Below the pieces are notes generated by a model that was not told where the DNA came from, did not search any database, and saw only the letters and a program-made list of their open reading frames with translations. 64,000 nt of DNA from Thermococcus sp. P6 (GTDB taxonomy: Archaea; Methanobacteriota_B; Thermococci; Thermococcales; Thermococcaceae): contig NZ_CP015104.1 of assembly GCF_002214525.1 (NCBI RefSeq), positions 62,001-126,000 on the forward strand. The letters are read 5' to 3'. Of this stretch, positions 54,965 to 64,000 are shown one piece after another (the first letter of the stretch is position 1; every line of letters starts with the position of its first letter). Both the position numbers and the translations under genes were made by a program.

Positions 54965-55585
54965 TTGGCCATTGAGAGATACTTCATCAAGGAAGGCGTT
55001 AAGGAGATGCTCATCGATGAGTACCTCGAGAAGGAACTCAGGAGGTCCGGTTACGGCGGTATAGACATCAAGAAGACCCCCCTCGGGACCAAGGTAACCA
55101 TCTTCACCGCCAGACCCGGTTACGTTATAGGAAGGGGCGGAAGGCGCGTCAGGGAACTTACCCGGATCCTCGAGAGGGAGTTCGGGCTTGAGAACCCCCA
55201 GATCGATGTGGAGGAGATCAAAAACCCCTACCTCAACGCCAAGGTTCAGGCGGTAAAACTGGCCCAGGCTCTGGAGAGGGGCATCCACTTCAGGAGGGCC
55301 GCCTACTCGGCCATCAGGTCCATCATGAGAAACGGAGCCCGGGGCGTTGAGATTCGCCTCAGCGGAAAGCTCACAGGCGAGAGGGCCAAGAGCGTCCGCT
55401 TCTATCAGGGGTACCTTGCGAAGGTTGGGAACCCGGCGGAGACCCTCGTCAGCAGGGGCTACGCTCAGGCCCAGCTCAAGCTCGGTGTTATAGGCGTGAA
55501 GGTTTCCATCATGCCACCCGACGCCAAGCTCCCCGATGAGATTGAGGTCGTGGAAAAGGTGGAGGAAGAGGTGAGCAACCAATGA
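54965..55585 (+). CDS. rps3: Ribosomal protein uS3
   Basis: 206 residues starting with TTG ([20 protein letters not shown]) after GGAGGTGAGATT; no ATG fits. The KH domain loop is [12 protein letters not shown] and the C-terminal domain holds [17 protein letters not shown]. Located at the mRNA entry site. Its stop overlaps the uL29 start (ATGA). Confidence 0.97.
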   Translation: MAIERYFIKEGVKEMLIDEYLEKELRRSGYGGIDIKKTPLGTKVTIFTARPGYVIGRGGRRVRELTRILEREFGLENPQIDVEEIKNPYLNAKVQAVKLAQALERGIHFRRAAYSAIRSIMRNGARGVEIRLSGKLTGERAKSVRFYQGYLAKVGNPAETLVSRGYAQAQLKLGVIGVKVSIMPPDAKLPDEIEVVEKVEEEVSNQ

Positions 55586-55782
55586 AGCCGAGTGAGATCA
55601 GGGAAATGAGCATCGAGGAAATCGAGAAAAAGATCAGGGAACTCAGAATGGAGCTCGCCAAGGAGAGGGGTGTGCTCACCATGGGGGCCTCTCTGGAGAA
55701 CCCCATGGTCATCCGGAACCTCAGGCGCGACATAGCGCGCCTGCTTACCATAAAAAAGGAGAAGCTTGAGGAGAAAAGGTGA
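55582..55782 (+). CDS. rpl29: Ribosomal protein uL29
   Basis: 66 residues, two helices: [21 protein letters not shown] and [22 protein letters not shown]. Overlaps the uS3 stop by 4 bases. Confidence 0.97.
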   Translation: MKPSEIREMSIEEIEKKIRELRMELAKERGVLTMGASLENPMVIRNLRRDIARLLTIKKEKLEEKR

Positions 55783-55788
55783 TGTTTG

Positions 55789-56085
55789 GTGCCCAGAATC
55801 GTTAACCCTCTGGATGAGATGCTCTTTAAGGAAGTGCTGAAGGAACAGCAGAAGATCCGGGTTTACATAGAAAAAGCCCGCTACGGAAAGCTTAAAACCA
55901 TAATCGAAGGTATAGACGAGAAGGAGTTCGACCTCGAAAGCATAGCCAAAAAACTGAAGGCGAAGCTGGCATGCGGCGGAACGGTAAAGAAGGGCAGGAT
56001 AGAACTTCAGGGAGACCACAGAGAAAGGGTCAGGAAGTTGCTCGGAGACCTTGGATTTTCCACGGACATGATAGAGGTCGAGTGA
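55789..56085 (+). CDS. Translation initiation factor eIF1/SUI1 homologue
   Basis: 98 residues, [19 protein letters not shown] followed by the SUI1 core [40 protein letters not shown] and the C-terminal [15 protein letters not shown]. It guards start-codon selection on the small subunit. GTG start with GGTGATGTTTG upstream; its stop overlaps the Rpp29 GTG. Confidence 0.96.
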   Translation: MPRIVNPLDEMLFKEVLKEQQKIRVYIEKARYGKLKTIIEGIDEKEFDLESIAKKLKAKLACGGTVKKGRIELQGDHRERVRKLLGDLGFSTDMIEVE

Positions 56086-56348
56086 ACCGGGGAAACATCG
56101 TCTGGAGCGAGCTCATAGGCCTGAAAGCAAAAATTATAAGGGCATCCCATCCAGAGCTGGTTGGCATCGAGGGCTATGTCCTTGACGAGACGAGGAACAC
56201 CCTGACCATCGGTGGTGAAAGGGTTTGGATCATTCCAAAGGACGTGGTTTGGCTCGAATTTGAAGCTGACGATAGAAAGATCCGGATCAATGGAAAAGAG
56301 CTGATTGGAAGGCCTGAGATGAGGTTGAAGAAGAGGTGGCGAAAATGA
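56082..56348 (+). CDS. rnp1: RNase P protein component Rpp29/Pop4
   Basis: 88 residues: the Sm-like barrel [39 protein letters not shown], and C-terminal [12 protein letters not shown]. It binds Rpp21 and the RNase P RNA specificity domain. The GTG overlaps the eIF1 stop (GTGA) with GAGGTCGA upstream, so the gene is shorter at its N-terminus than the roughly 127-residue forms I remember for Pyrococcus, whose extra residues correspond to the eIF1 gene read in another frame. Confidence 0.93.
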   Translation: MNRGNIVWSELIGLKAKIIRASHPELVGIEGYVLDETRNTLTIGGERVWIIPKDVVWLEFEADDRKIRINGKELIGRPEMRLKKRWRK

Positions 56349-56680
56349 GAGAGATAGGATTGAAGGTTCAGCCTCCAGCTGAGAAGTGCGACGACCCGAA
56401 CTGCCCCTGGCACGGGCACCTCAGGATACACGGAAGGTATTTCGAGGGAACCGTCGTCAGCGATAAGGGCAAGAAGACCGTCGTTGTGGAGAGGCAGCAC
56501 TATCATTACCTCAAGAAGTACGAGAGGTACGAGCTCAGGAGGAGCAGGATTCACGCGCACAACCCCGAGTGCATAGACGCAAAGGTCGGTGACAGGGTTC
56601 TCATCGCCGAGACCAGACCGATAAGCAAGACCAAGAGCTGGGTTGTGGTTGGGATCACCAAGAGGGCCGGCGAGAGGTGA
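56345..56680 (+). CDS. rps17: Ribosomal protein uS17
   Basis: 111 residues: [20 protein letters not shown] with an archaeal metal-type CxxxxC start, then [20 protein letters not shown] and [23 protein letters not shown] overlaps the Rpp29 stop by 4 bases with GAGGTGGCGAAA upstream. Confidence 0.97.
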   Translation: MREIGLKVQPPAEKCDDPNCPWHGHLRIHGRYFEGTVVSDKGKKTVVVERQHYHYLKKYERYELRRSRIHAHNPECIDAKVGDRVLIAETRPISKTKSWVVVGITKRAGER

Positions 56681-56685
56681 TACGG

Positions 56686-57111
56686 ATGGCAAAGAAAGGT
56701 GCAGGTTCCACGAGGGGTCTCAGCCCGGTCAGGCCGACCCGCGCCCTCCCGATAGGCGCTTACCTCAAGGTCGCCGACAACAGTGGCGCCAAGGTGGTTC
56801 AGATAATAGGCGTCGTTGGCTACAAGGGGACGAGAAGAAGGCTCGCCTCCGCGGGCGTCGGTGACATGGTGATCGCGACCGTTAAGAAGGGAAGGCCCGA
56901 CATCAGGCATCAGGTGGTCAGGGCGGTTGTCGTCAGGCAGAGGAAGGAGTACAGAAGGCTGGACGGTATGAGGGTCAAGTTCGAGGACAACGCCGCGGCC
57001 ATAGTTACCCCGGAGGGTGTTCCGAGGGGAACCGAGATCAGGGGTGCCATAGCGAGGGAGGCGGCCGAGCGCTGGGTCAGGCTCGGAAGTATAGCGAGCA
57101 TAGTGTTGTGA
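56686..57111 (+). CDS. rpl14: Ribosomal protein uL14
   Basis: 141 residues: [36 protein letters not shown] and [19 protein letters not shown]. It faces the small subunit at a bridge. ATG 56686 is chosen for AGAGGTGATACGG; the upstream in-frame start lies inside that site. Confidence 0.98.
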   Translation: MAKKGAGSTRGLSPVRPTRALPIGAYLKVADNSGAKVVQIIGVVGYKGTRRRLASAGVGDMVIATVKKGRPDIRHQVVRAVVVRQRKEYRRLDGMRVKFEDNAAAIVTPEGVPRGTEIRGAIAREAAERWVRLGSIASIVL

Positions 57112-57121
57112 GGTGAGAAAG

Positions 57122-57487
57122 ATGAAGTTGAAGACGAGACAACCCAAGAAGCAGAGGAGGTTCCTTTACAACGCTCCCCTTCACATCAGGGGTAAGATAA
57201 TGACCGCCACCCTGAGCCCCGAGCTCAGGAAAAAGTACGGGTTCAGAAGCATTCCGATAAGGAAGGGCGACAAGGTTCGCGTAATGCGCGGGGACTTCAG
57301 GGGTAAGGAAGGCAAGGTCGTTAAGGTCGACCTCGGAAGGTACAGGATACACATCGAAGGGGTCACCCAGAAGAAGGTCGACGGAACCGAGGTGTTCTAC
57401 CCGGTCCACCCGTCGAACGTTATGATAATCGACCTCAACCTTGAGGACGAAAAGAGGGAGAAGATAATCAACAGGAGGGCTGGATGA
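57122..57487 (+). CDS. rpl24: Ribosomal protein uL24
   Basis: 121 residues with the KOW motif region [20 protein letters not shown] and archaeal N-terminus [33 protein letters not shown]. The eS4 gene starts at the last base of its stop codon. Confidence 0.97.
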   Translation: MKLKTRQPKKQRRFLYNAPLHIRGKIMTATLSPELRKKYGFRSIPIRKGDKVRVMRGDFRGKEGKVVKVDLGRYRIHIEGVTQKKVDGTEVFYPVHPSNVMIIDLNLEDEKREKIINRRAG

Positions 57488-58218
57488 TGGCGAGGAAAGG
57501 AGCCAAAAGACACCTTAAGAGGCTCGCTGCTCCAGAGCAGTGGTACATCCCGAGGAAGGCCTACAAGTGGGCGATCAGACCGAGACCCGGTCCCCACAGC
57601 ATGAAAACCTCCATACCGCTCCTCTACGTGGTCAGGGACTACCTCGGCTACGCAAAGACCGCCCGTGAGGCCAGGAAGATACTCAACGAGGGCAGGGTGC
57701 TCGTTGATGGGAAGGTCAGAAAGGACTACAAGTTCCCGGTTGGAATCATGGACATCGTCTCGATCCCCGAGACCGGGGAGCACTACAGGGTTCTCCCCAA
57801 CAGGATCGGCAAGCTCGTCCTCCACCCGGTAGACGAGAAGGAAGCCGCCATCAAGCCCCTCAGAATAAACAACAAGCGCATGGTCAAGGGCGCGAAGGTT
57901 CAGCTCAACCTCCACGACGGAAGCAACCACCTCGTTACCATGGATGTTAAGGACGACTACAGAACGGCCTACACCGTTCTCATGAAGGTTCCCGAGAGGG
58001 AAGTCGTTAAGGTCATTCCCTTTGAGGTGGGGGCCTACGTCTTCGTTACCAACGGTAAGAACGTTGCCAGAAAGGGCAGGATAGTCGAGATCAGAGGGTT
58101 CCCCATGGGCTGGCCTGACGTCGTTACGATTGAGGACGAGAACGGGGACCTCTTCGACACGCTGAAGGAGTACGCCTTCGTCGTCGGTAAAGAGAAGCCG
58201 GAGATTTCCCTTCCGTGA
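57487..58218 (+). CDS. rps4e: Ribosomal protein eS4
   Basis: 243 residues: [21 protein letters not shown]4-type domain ([20 protein letters not shown]) and C-terminal KOW ([20 protein letters not shown]). Eukaryote-like small-subunit protein. ATGATG duplicates the start; the second fits known N-termini and GGAGGG spacing. Confidence 0.97.
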   Translation: MARKGAKRHLKRLAAPEQWYIPRKAYKWAIRPRPGPHSMKTSIPLLYVVRDYLGYAKTAREARKILNEGRVLVDGKVRKDYKFPVGIMDIVSIPETGEHYRVLPNRIGKLVLHPVDEKEAAIKPLRINNKRMVKGAKVQLNLHDGSNHLVTMDVKDDYRTAYTVLMKVPEREVVKVIPFEVGAYVFVTNGKNVARKGRIVEIRGFPMGWPDVVTIEDENGDLFDTLKEYAFVVGKEKPEISLP

Positions 58219-58229
58219 GGTGAGATGAG

Positions 58230-58781
58230 ATGCAGGTTAACAGAGAGGCTATCCTTGCAGACTGGGAAGCTCACCCGATGAGAAAACCCCGGATAGCGAA
58301 GGTCACCATAAACATCGGGGTTGGCGAGAGCGGTGAGCGTCTAACCAGGGCCGAGAGGATGCTCGAAGGGCTCGTCGGTCAGAAGCCGATAAGGAGGAGG
58401 GCAAAGCAGACCAACAAGGATTTCGGAATCAGGCGCGGAGAACCGATAGCCGTCAAGGTCACCCTCCGGGGCAAAAAAGCCGAGGAAATGCTCAGAAGAC
58501 TCCTCGCAGCGGTGGACGGCAGGCTCAAGGCAAGGAACTTCGACGAGCACGGTAACTTCTGCTTTGGGATAGAGGAGCACATCAACATACCGGGTGTGGA
58601 GTACGATCCGGAGATAGGCATCTTCGGTATGGACGTCTGCGTCACCCTCGAGAGGCCCGGTTTCCGCGTTGCGAGAAGGAAAAGGCGGAGGAAGAAGATA
58701 CCGAGCAGGCACAAGCTGACCAAGGAAGAGGGCATCGTCTTCGCTATGGAGGAGTTTAAGGTTACCGTGGAGGGATTGTGA
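58230..58781 (+). CDS. rpl5: Ribosomal protein uL5
   Basis: 183 residues: [39 protein letters not shown] and [19 protein letters not shown]. It binds 5S rRNA. RBS GAGGTGAGATG. Confidence 0.98.
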   Translation: MQVNREAILADWEAHPMRKPRIAKVTINIGVGESGERLTRAERMLEGLVGQKPIRRRAKQTNKDFGIRRGEPIAVKVTLRGKKAEEMLRRLLAAVDGRLKARNFDEHGNFCFGIEEHINIPGVEYDPEIGIFGMDVCVTLERPGFRVARRKRRRKKIPSRHKLTKEEGIVFAMEEFKVTVEGL

Positions 58782-58782
58782 G

Positions 58783-58953
58783 ATGGCGAAGGCTGATTAC
58801 AACAAGAGGAAACCCAGAAAGTTTGGGAAAGGAGCCCGGAGATGCGTCCGCTGCGGCCAGTACGGGCCCGTGATCAGGGTACACGGCCTCATGCTCTGCA
58901 GGCACTGCTTTAGAGAGATAGCTCCAAAACTGGGCTTTAAGAAATACGAGTGA
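58783..58953 (+). CDS. rps14: Ribosomal protein uS14 (zinc form)
   Basis: 56 residues, [20 protein letters not shown] with the C4 zinc site CVRCGQYG ... [14 protein letters not shown]. It starts two bases after the uL5 stop and ends KKYE. Short but unmistakable, and in the conserved place between uL5 and uS8. Confidence 0.97.
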   Translation: MAKADYNKRKPRKFGKGARRCVRCGQYGPVIRVHGLMLCRHCFREIAPKLGFKKYE

Positions 58954-58963
58954 GGTGAGGGAG

Positions 58964-59356
58964 ATGACTTTACTTGACCCGCTGGCAAACGCGCTTTCGC
59001 ATATAACGAACAGCGAGAGGGTTGGGAAGAAGGAGGTTTATCTGAAACCCGCTTCCAAGCTCATGGGAGAGGTCCTCAGGGTTATGCAGGAGAACGGTTA
59101 CATCGGCGAGTTCGAGTTCATAGACGATGGAAGGGCCGGCATCTACCGCGTACAGCTCGTGGGGAAGATCAACAGGGCAGGGGCCATAAAGCCAAGGTTC
59201 CCGGTGAAGGCGAGGGACTACGAGGCCTGGGAGAAGAGGTTTCTACCGGCCTTCGAGTTCGGTATCCTGATAGTCTCAACCTCCCAGGGAGTCATGACCC
59301 ACAAAGAGGCAATAGAGAAGGGAATCGGCGGAAGGTTGATAGCCTACGTCTACTGA
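58964..59356 (+). CDS. rps8: Ribosomal protein uS8
   Basis: 130 residues: [20 protein letters not shown] and the C-terminal [23 protein letters not shown]-binding core of the small-subunit platform. ATG after GAGGTGAGGGAG. Confidence 0.98.
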   Translation: MTLLDPLANALSHITNSERVGKKEVYLKPASKLMGEVLRVMQENGYIGEFEFIDDGRAGIYRVQLVGKINRAGAIKPRFPVKARDYEAWEKRFLPAFEFGILIVSTSQGVMTHKEAIEKGIGGRLIAYVY

Positions 59357-59366
59357 GGTGAGGGAG

Positions 59367-59921
59367 ATGCCAATAGACGCGTGGGTAAGGGAAGAGGTCG
59401 AGATCCCGGAGGGGGTTGAGGTCACCGTAGAGAACAACGTCGTGAAAGTCAAGGGACCCAAGGGCGAGCTTGAGAGGGAACTCAGGTACCCGGGAGTCAG
59501 AATATTCACCGAGGATGGTAAGGTCGTGATCTTCAAGGAGTTTCCAAGGAAGCGCGATGTGGCAATAGCGAGGACCTTCAAGGCCCACATAGCGAACATG
59601 CTCAAGGGCGTTACGGAGGGTTTCACCTACAGGCTCAAGGTCGTCTACAGCCACTTCCCGATAACCGTTAAGGTTCAGGGGGATGAGGTGGTCATCGAGA
59701 ACTTCCTCGGTGAGAAGAACCCGCGGAGGGCCAAAATACTTCCGGGCGTTAAGGTCAAGGTCATGGGACAGGAGGTCATCGTTGAGGGCATCGACAAAGA
59801 AGCCGCTGGCCAGACCGCTGCAAACATCGAGCAGGCCACCAGGATAACCAAATGGGACAGGCGCGTCTTCCAGGATGGGGTTTACATCGTGGAGAAGGCT
59901 GGTAAGCCGATAAAGTTCTGA
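59367..59921 (+). CDS. rpl6: Ribosomal protein uL6
   Basis: 184 residues with two similar halves: [20 protein letters not shown] and the second [20 protein letters not shown]. Lies by the factor-binding site. ATG after GAGGTGAGGGAG. Confidence 0.98.
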   Translation: MPIDAWVREEVEIPEGVEVTVENNVVKVKGPKGELERELRYPGVRIFTEDGKVVIFKEFPRKRDVAIARTFKAHIANMLKGVTEGFTYRLKVVYSHFPITVKVQGDEVVIENFLGEKNPRRAKILPGVKVKVMGQEVIVEGIDKEAAGQTAANIEQATRITKWDRRVFQDGVYIVEKAGKPIKF

Positions 59922-59931
59922 GGTGTGAGGT

Positions 59932-60315
59932 ATGAACGAGAAGGCGAGACTCCTTAGGATAAGGGCCAGAATCAAGGGGAAGAAACCCAAGTTCCTCAGG
60001 CAGGAGTGGTGGCGCTATCCGAAGTTCAGGAACAACCCCAAGTGGCGCAGACCGAAGGGAATAGACAGCAAGATGAGGCTCAAGAAGAAGGGCAAGCCGA
60101 GATCACCGAGCATAGGGTGGAGCTCACCCCGGCTCGTCAGGGGACTTCACCCGAGCGGGTACGAGGAGGTCCTGATTCACAACGTCAGGGAACTCGAGAG
60201 CGTTGATCCGACCAGACAGGCGGTGAGGATAGCGGGAAGCGTTGGTGCCAGAAAGAGGGAGGCCATCCTTGCAAGGGCAAAAGAACTCGGTGTGAGGGTC
60301 CTTAACGCGAGGTGA
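59932..60315 (+). CDS. rpl32e: Ribosomal protein eL32
   Basis: 127 residues: [40 protein letters not shown] and the C-terminal [34 protein letters not shown]. Confidence 0.98.
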   Translation: MNEKARLLRIRARIKGKKPKFLRQEWWRYPKFRNNPKWRRPKGIDSKMRLKKKGKPRSPSIGWSSPRLVRGLHPSGYEEVLIHNVRELESVDPTRQAVRIAGSVGARKREAILARAKELGVRVLNAR

Positions 60316-60319
60316 GAGC

Positions 60320-60766
60320 ATGCTCAGGATGCAGAGAAGGATTGCCGCTGATCTGTTGAAGTGTGGTGAGAACAGGGTCTGGATAGACCCGGAGAGGATT
60401 GATGACGTGGCCGCGGCCATAACCAGAGAGGACATCAAGAGGCTCATCAACGACGGCGTCATCAAAAAGAAACCGGTAAAAGGACAGAGCAGGGCCCGCG
60501 CCAGGGCCTATCAGGAGGCCAAAAAGAAGGGTCGCCACAGGGGTCCGGGGAGCAGGAAGGGTAAGAAAACTGCCAGAATGGGCAAGAAGGAGCGCTGGAT
60601 AAGGACTATCCGCGTCCTGAGGAAGGAACTCAGGAAGCTCAAAGCCGAGGGCAGGATAGACGAGCACACCTACAGGAGGCTCTACATAAGGGCCAAGGGC
60701 GGCCAGTTCAAGAACAGGAGGCAGCTCTACCTGTTCATGAAGGAGCACGACATACTGAAGGAGTGA
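60320..60766 (+). CDS. rpl19e: Ribosomal protein eL19
   Basis: 148 residues: [20 protein letters not shown], the basic [17 protein letters not shown] bend and a long C-terminal helix. Four bases after eL32; RBS AGGTGAGAGC. Confidence 0.98.
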   Translation: MLRMQRRIAADLLKCGENRVWIDPERIDDVAAAITREDIKRLINDGVIKKKPVKGQSRARARAYQEAKKKGRHRGPGSRKGKKTARMGKKERWIRTIRVLRKELRKLKAEGRIDEHTYRRLYIRAKGGQFKNRRQLYLFMKEHDILKE

Positions 60767-60776
60767 GGTGAGAGGA

Positions 60777-61373
60777 ATGGCACACGGACCGAGGTATAGG
60801 GTTCCCTTCAGGAGAAGGAGAGAGGGTAAGACTAACTATCACAAGAGGCTCGCCCTCCTCAAGTCCGGAAAGCCGAGGCTTGTTGTGAGGAAGACCCTCA
60901 ACCACCACATAGCTCAGATAATCGTCTACGATCCAAAGGGGGACAGGACGATAGTTTCCGCCCACACAAGGGAGCTAATGAGGGACTTCGGCTGGAAGGG
61001 ACACGGGGGCAACACGCCCTCCGCTTACCTGCTCGGGCTCCTCATAGGCTACAAGGCCAGAAGGGCAGGTGTGGAGGAGGCCATACTGGACATAGGCCTT
61101 CACCCGCCCACAAGGGGTTCGAGCGTGTTCGCCGTTTTAAAGGGTGCGGTTGATGCCGGACTTAGCGTTCCCCACAGCGAGGAGATCTACCCCGAGGACT
61201 ACAGAATAACCGGCGAGCACGTGGCGAAGTACGCCGAATCGCTCGAGGAGGATGAGTACCGGAGGCAGTTTTCGGGATACCTCGCCAGGAGCCTCAAGCC
61301 GGAGAAACTCCCCGAGCACTTTGAGGAGGTCAAGGCGCGGATAATCGAGAGGTTTGAGGGGGCGAGAGAATGA
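60777..61373 (+). CDS. rpl18: Ribosomal protein uL18
   Basis: 198 residues: [37 protein letters not shown] and [20 protein letters not shown]. Binds 5S rRNA with uL5. ATG after GAGGTGAGAGGA; stop overlaps the uS5 start. Confidence 0.98.
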   Translation: MAHGPRYRVPFRRRREGKTNYHKRLALLKSGKPRLVVRKTLNHHIAQIIVYDPKGDRTIVSAHTRELMRDFGWKGHGGNTPSAYLLGLLIGYKARRAGVEEAILDIGLHPPTRGSSVFAVLKGAVDAGLSVPHSEEIYPEDYRITGEHVAKYAESLEEDEYRRQFSGYLARSLKPEKLPEHFEEVKARIIERFEGARE

Positions 61374-62077
61374 GCGATCCAAGGGAGATCACTCAGAGGG
61401 TTCTGGAGGAGTGGGAGCCGAAGACCAAGCTCGGCAGGCTCGTCAAGGAGGGCCAGATAACGGACATTCACGAGATATTCCGTAAGGGATACCAGATCAA
61501 GGAACCGGAGATAGTTGACGTTCTCCTTCCGGAGGTCAACATGAGGGAGAACCAGGAGGTACTTGACATAGCCCTGACCGTCAGGATGACCGACAGCGGC
61601 AGGAGGATAAGGTTCAGGGTTCTCGCTGCCGTCGGCAACAGGGACGGTTACGTGGGCCTTGGCATCGGCCACGGCAGGGAAGTCGGAGTGGCCATCAGGA
61701 AGGCCATCAACTACGCAAAGCTGAACATCATCGAGATCAAGCGCGGCTGTGGAAGCTGGGAGTGCAGGTGCAGGAGACCCCACTCAATACCCTTCGCCGT
61801 TGAGGGCAAAGAGGGAAGCGTCCGCGTCAAGCTCATGCCCGGACCGAGGGGTCTTGGACTGGTCATAGGTGACGTTGGTAAGAAGATCCTCAGCCTGGCG
61901 GGAGTTCAGGACGTCTGGTCGCAGAGCTTGGGTGAGACGAGAACCACCGTGAATTTCGCCAAGGCTGTGTTCAACGCACTCTACAACACCAACCGCGTTG
62001 CAGTCCAGCCGGGCATGGCTGAGAAATACGGCATCGTCGTCGGAAGGGAGATGTCGACCAACTTCGAGCTGGAGTGA
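61370..62077 (+). CDS. rps5: Ribosomal protein uS5
   Basis: 235 residues: dsRBD-like half with [20 protein letters not shown] and [15 protein letters not shown], then the [16 protein letters not shown] insert of archaeal and eukaryotic forms and [20 protein letters not shown]. Start overlaps uL18 by 4 bases. Confidence 0.98.
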   Translation: MSDPREITQRVLEEWEPKTKLGRLVKEGQITDIHEIFRKGYQIKEPEIVDVLLPEVNMRENQEVLDIALTVRMTDSGRRIRFRVLAAVGNRDGYVGLGIGHGREVGVAIRKAINYAKLNIIEIKRGCGSWECRCRRPHSIPFAVEGKEGSVRVKLMPGPRGLGLVIGDVGKKILSLAGVQDVWSQSLGETRTTVNFAKAVFNALYNTNRVAVQPGMAEKYGIVVGREMSTNFELE

Positions 62078-62088
62078 GGTGAGAGGTA

Positions 62089-62556
62089 ATGGCAAAACTC
62101 GCACTCATCAGGCTTAGGAGCGGGATAAGGGCCGGGGGTGATGTTAGGGACACTCTGGCCATGCTCCGCCTCCACAGGATCAACCACCTCGTCCTCGTCA
62201 ATGACGATCCCAGCTACAGGGGAATGATCCAGAAGGTCAACAACTACATCACCTGGGGAGAGGTGAACGCCGAGACCCTCGCGGCACTGATCAGGAAGAG
62301 GGGCAGGCTCGTGGGCAACAAACCCGTTACGGATGACTACGTAAGGGAGAAGCTCGGGATGACCATCGACGAGTTCGCCAGAAAGGTCGTTGAGGGCGAG
62401 ATGGAACTCACCCAGATACCGAACCTTAAGCCCGTCTTCAGGCTCCACCCACCGAGGGGTGGCCTCAAGGGGAGCAAGAAGCGCAGCTTTAAGGAAGGAG
62501 GCGCCCTCGGCTATCGTGGCGAGAAAATAAACGACCTCATTGAGAGAATGCTCTGA
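62089..62556 (+). CDS. rpl30: Ribosomal protein uL30
   Basis: 155 residues: [20 protein letters not shown], the archaeal/eukaryotic extension and the C-terminal [36 protein letters not shown]. Confidence 0.98.
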   Translation: MAKLALIRLRSGIRAGGDVRDTLAMLRLHRINHLVLVNDDPSYRGMIQKVNNYITWGEVNAETLAALIRKRGRLVGNKPVTDDYVREKLGMTIDEFARKVVEGEMELTQIPNLKPVFRLHPPRGGLKGSKKRSFKEGGALGYRGEKINDLIERML

Positions 62557-62567
62557 GGTGGCGAGAG

Positions 62568-63014
62568 ATGATTAGGAGGAAAAGGAAGGTTAGAAAGCTC
62601 CGCGGAAGTCATACTCATGGATGGGGCTGCAAGAAAAAGCACCGCGGCGGTGGTAGCAAGGGCGGCAGGGGAATGGCAGGAACCGGAAAGAGGAAGAACA
62701 CCAAGTGGACGTGGGTCATCAAATACGCCCCGGACCACCTCGGTAAGAGGGGCTTCCACAGGCCAAAGGCGGTTCAGTATACCCCCTCCGTCATAAACCT
62801 CAGCGATATCGATGAGAACCTTCAGCTCTTCCTCGATATGGGTATAGCCGTTGAGGAAGGGGGGAAGGTGATCGTTGACGTCACGGGGCTCGGCGTGGAC
62901 AAGGTCCTCGGAACGGGGAAGCTCACCAGACCCATCGTCATCAAGGCCCGTTACGTTACCCCGAAGGCTGAAGAGAAGATAAGGGCTGCCGGCGGCGAGG
63001 TTATCCTCGCCTGA
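62568..63014 (+). CDS. rpl15: Ribosomal protein uL15
   Basis: 148 residues: [20 protein letters not shown] start, typical Gly/Arg-rich tail into the rRNA core, then LPLDK-like globular end [36 protein letters not shown]. secY follows after 29 bases. Confidence 0.98.
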   Translation: MIRRKRKVRKLRGSHTHGWGCKKKHRGGGSKGGRGMAGTGKRKNTKWTWVIKYAPDHLGKRGFHRPKAVQYTPSVINLSDIDENLQLFLDMGIAVEEGGKVIVDVTGLGVDKVLGTGKLTRPIVIKARYVTPKAEEKIRAAGGEVILA

Positions 63015-63043
63015 CCCCCTTTAACTTTTGGCGGGTGTTGACC

Positions 63044-64000
63044 ATGAGCTTCAGGAACGTAGTGTTTGCGATGGAACGGTACTTCCCAGAGGTGGAACGG
63101 CCCAAGAGGCACGTCCCGCTCAAGGAGAAGTTCATGTGGAGTGGAATCGTTCTGGTACTCTACTTCATCCTCGCGGAGATCCCCCTCTACGGGATCCCGT
63201 CACAGATTCAGGATTACTTCTCCACGCTCAGGTTCGTTCTCGCGGGAAGGAGCGGTTCCCTCCTGACGCTGGGTATCGGCCCAATAGTCACCGCGAGTAT
63301 TATAATGCAGCTTCTCGTCGGTTCGGAGATAGTCCACCTTGATCTTTCCAATCCGGAAGATAGGAGGTTTTATCAGGCCTCCCAGAAGCTGTTTGCGGTA
63401 TTCATGAGCTTCTTCGAGGCGGCAATATACGTCTTCGCCGGTGCCTTCGGAAGGGTGGACTCCAGCCTTGGGGCCTTCCAGACGACCACCACACCCGCGG
63501 GTACGGCCTACATCGGGCTCGGTCTGGCGACACTAATAATCCTTCAGCTCGGATTCGCCTCGACGATGCTCATCCTCCTCGATGAACTCGTGAGCAAGTG
63601 GGGCATCGGGAGCGGTATAAGCCTCTTCATCGCCGCGGGTGTTTCCCAGACGGTCATCACGAAAGCCCTCAATCCAGCAACGACCTCCAGCTACATCGAT
63701 CCGGTGACGGGTGGCCCGGCTATAGTCGGTGCCATTCCCGCCTTCATACAGCACCTGTTCCATGGTGACCTCACGGGCGCCCTTTACAGGGGAACGCTAC
63801 CCGATATAATGGACCTCACCGCCACGATAATAGTCTTCCTGGTGGTCGTTTACCTCGAGAGCATGCGCGTTGAGATACCCCTGAGCTACGGCAGGGTCAC
63901 CGTCCGCGGAAGGTACCCGATAAGGTTCATGTACGTCAGCAACATCCCCATCATACTGACCTTCGCCCTCTACGCCAACATCCAGCTCTGGGCCCGGCTC
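63044..64000 (+). CDS. secY: Preprotein translocase SecY (N-terminal part, cut by window edge)
   Basis: About 319 residues visible. Cytosolic start [20 protein letters not shown], first helix [21 protein letters not shown], the plug region [22 protein letters not shown], and [17 protein letters not shown] typical of helix 2b. It forms the membrane channel with SecE and Sec61-beta. ATG follows GCGGGTGTTGACC. The gene continues past the right edge; being the last member of the spc-type cluster is its usual place. Confidence 0.97.
   Translation, partial: MSFRNVVFAMERYFPEVERPKRHVPLKEKFMWSGIVLVLYFILAEIPLYGIPSQIQDYFSTLRFVLAGRSGSLLTLGIGPIVTASIIMQLLVGSEIVHLDLSNPEDRRFYQASQKLFAVFMSFFEAAIYVFAGAFGRVDSSLGAFQTTTTPAGTAYIGLGLATLIILQLGFASTMLILLDELVSKWGIGSGISLFIAAGVSQTVITKALNPATTSSYIDPVTGGPAIVGAIPAFIQHLFHGDLTGALYRGTLPDIMDLTATIIVFLVVVYLESMRVEIPLSYGRVTVRGRYPIRFMYVSNIPIILTFALYANIQLWARL

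Overview
The window is chromosomal DNA of a hyperthermophilic euryarchaeon of the order Thermococcales, most likely a GC-rich Thermococcus. The evidence is a family B DNA polymerase very close to the KOD/Pfu type with an intein at the KOD Pol-1 position, an MCM helicase preceded by Gins23, an archaeal exosome operon, archaeal and eukaryote-like ribosomal protein genes (eS4, eL32, eL19), TATA-box promoters, GGTGA-type ribosome binding sites and short leaders. I see no rRNA, tRNA, CRISPR array or insertion sequence. Genes are packed tightly, often with 4-base start/stop overlaps, and no gene-free stretch exceeds 300 bases.

Left part (1-25 kb): a cut-off ABC permease, an endonuclease IV-like enzyme, a coiled-coil/DUF373/thiamine-binding cluster, AMMECR1, and a NusB-fused RNA m5C methyltransferase divergent from the intein-bearing polB. 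Then come a HAD phosphatase coupled to a TOPRIM (DUF3226) protein, an S-layer protein next to a GT4 glycosyltransferase and a flippase-like membrane protein, a large zinc-finger/S1/OB/DHH nuclease of the HAN type, a run of small unknown proteins, an MFS transporter with a hotdog thioesterase, nicotinamidase, an AI-2E family permease and iorA.

Middle (25-50 kb): a proteasome alpha, SBDS, Rrp4, Rrp41, Rrp42 operon (protein and RNA turnover), followed by SepF and ZPR1. A CBS-homoserine dehydrogenase-ASCH operon follows. A complete Na+-pumping acyl-CoA decarboxylase operon (carboxyltransferase, gamma, biotin carrier, beta) carries a perfect 41-bp tandem duplication at the gamma/biotin-carrier junction. 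The replication genes gins23 and mcm (the latter with a second intein inside its Walker A motif) lie beside aIF2-beta. Then come a YfcE-like phosphoesterase, two unknown proteins, RtcA, a TatD-like hydrolase with a Pbp11-like protein, an archaeal AsnA-like enzyme, an orphan P-loop ATPase, a class V aminotransferase and an MFS transporter.

Right part (49.7-64 kb): uL16/L10e, then a SPOUT methyltransferase leading the S10/spc ribosomal superoperon: uL3, uL4, uL23, uL2, uS19, uL22, uS3, uL29, eIF1-like, Rpp29, uS17, uL14, uL24, eS4, uL5, uS14, uS8, uL6, eL32, eL19, uL18, uS5, uL30, uL15 and the start of secY. Spacings are 0-25 bases, which suggests one transcription unit.

Most genes are housekeeping. 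I did not find a clearly new multi-gene system. The points most worth a second look are the 41-bp duplication that makes a 12-codon mini-ORF, the two inteins in replication genes (one with a decayed endonuclease), inverted repeats sitting on the gins23-mcm, AI-2E/DUF357 and P-loop ATPase promoters, the TOPRIM-HAD pair, and the over-extended start usually implied for Rpp29. Functions come from recognised motifs and memory of families; no search was run.
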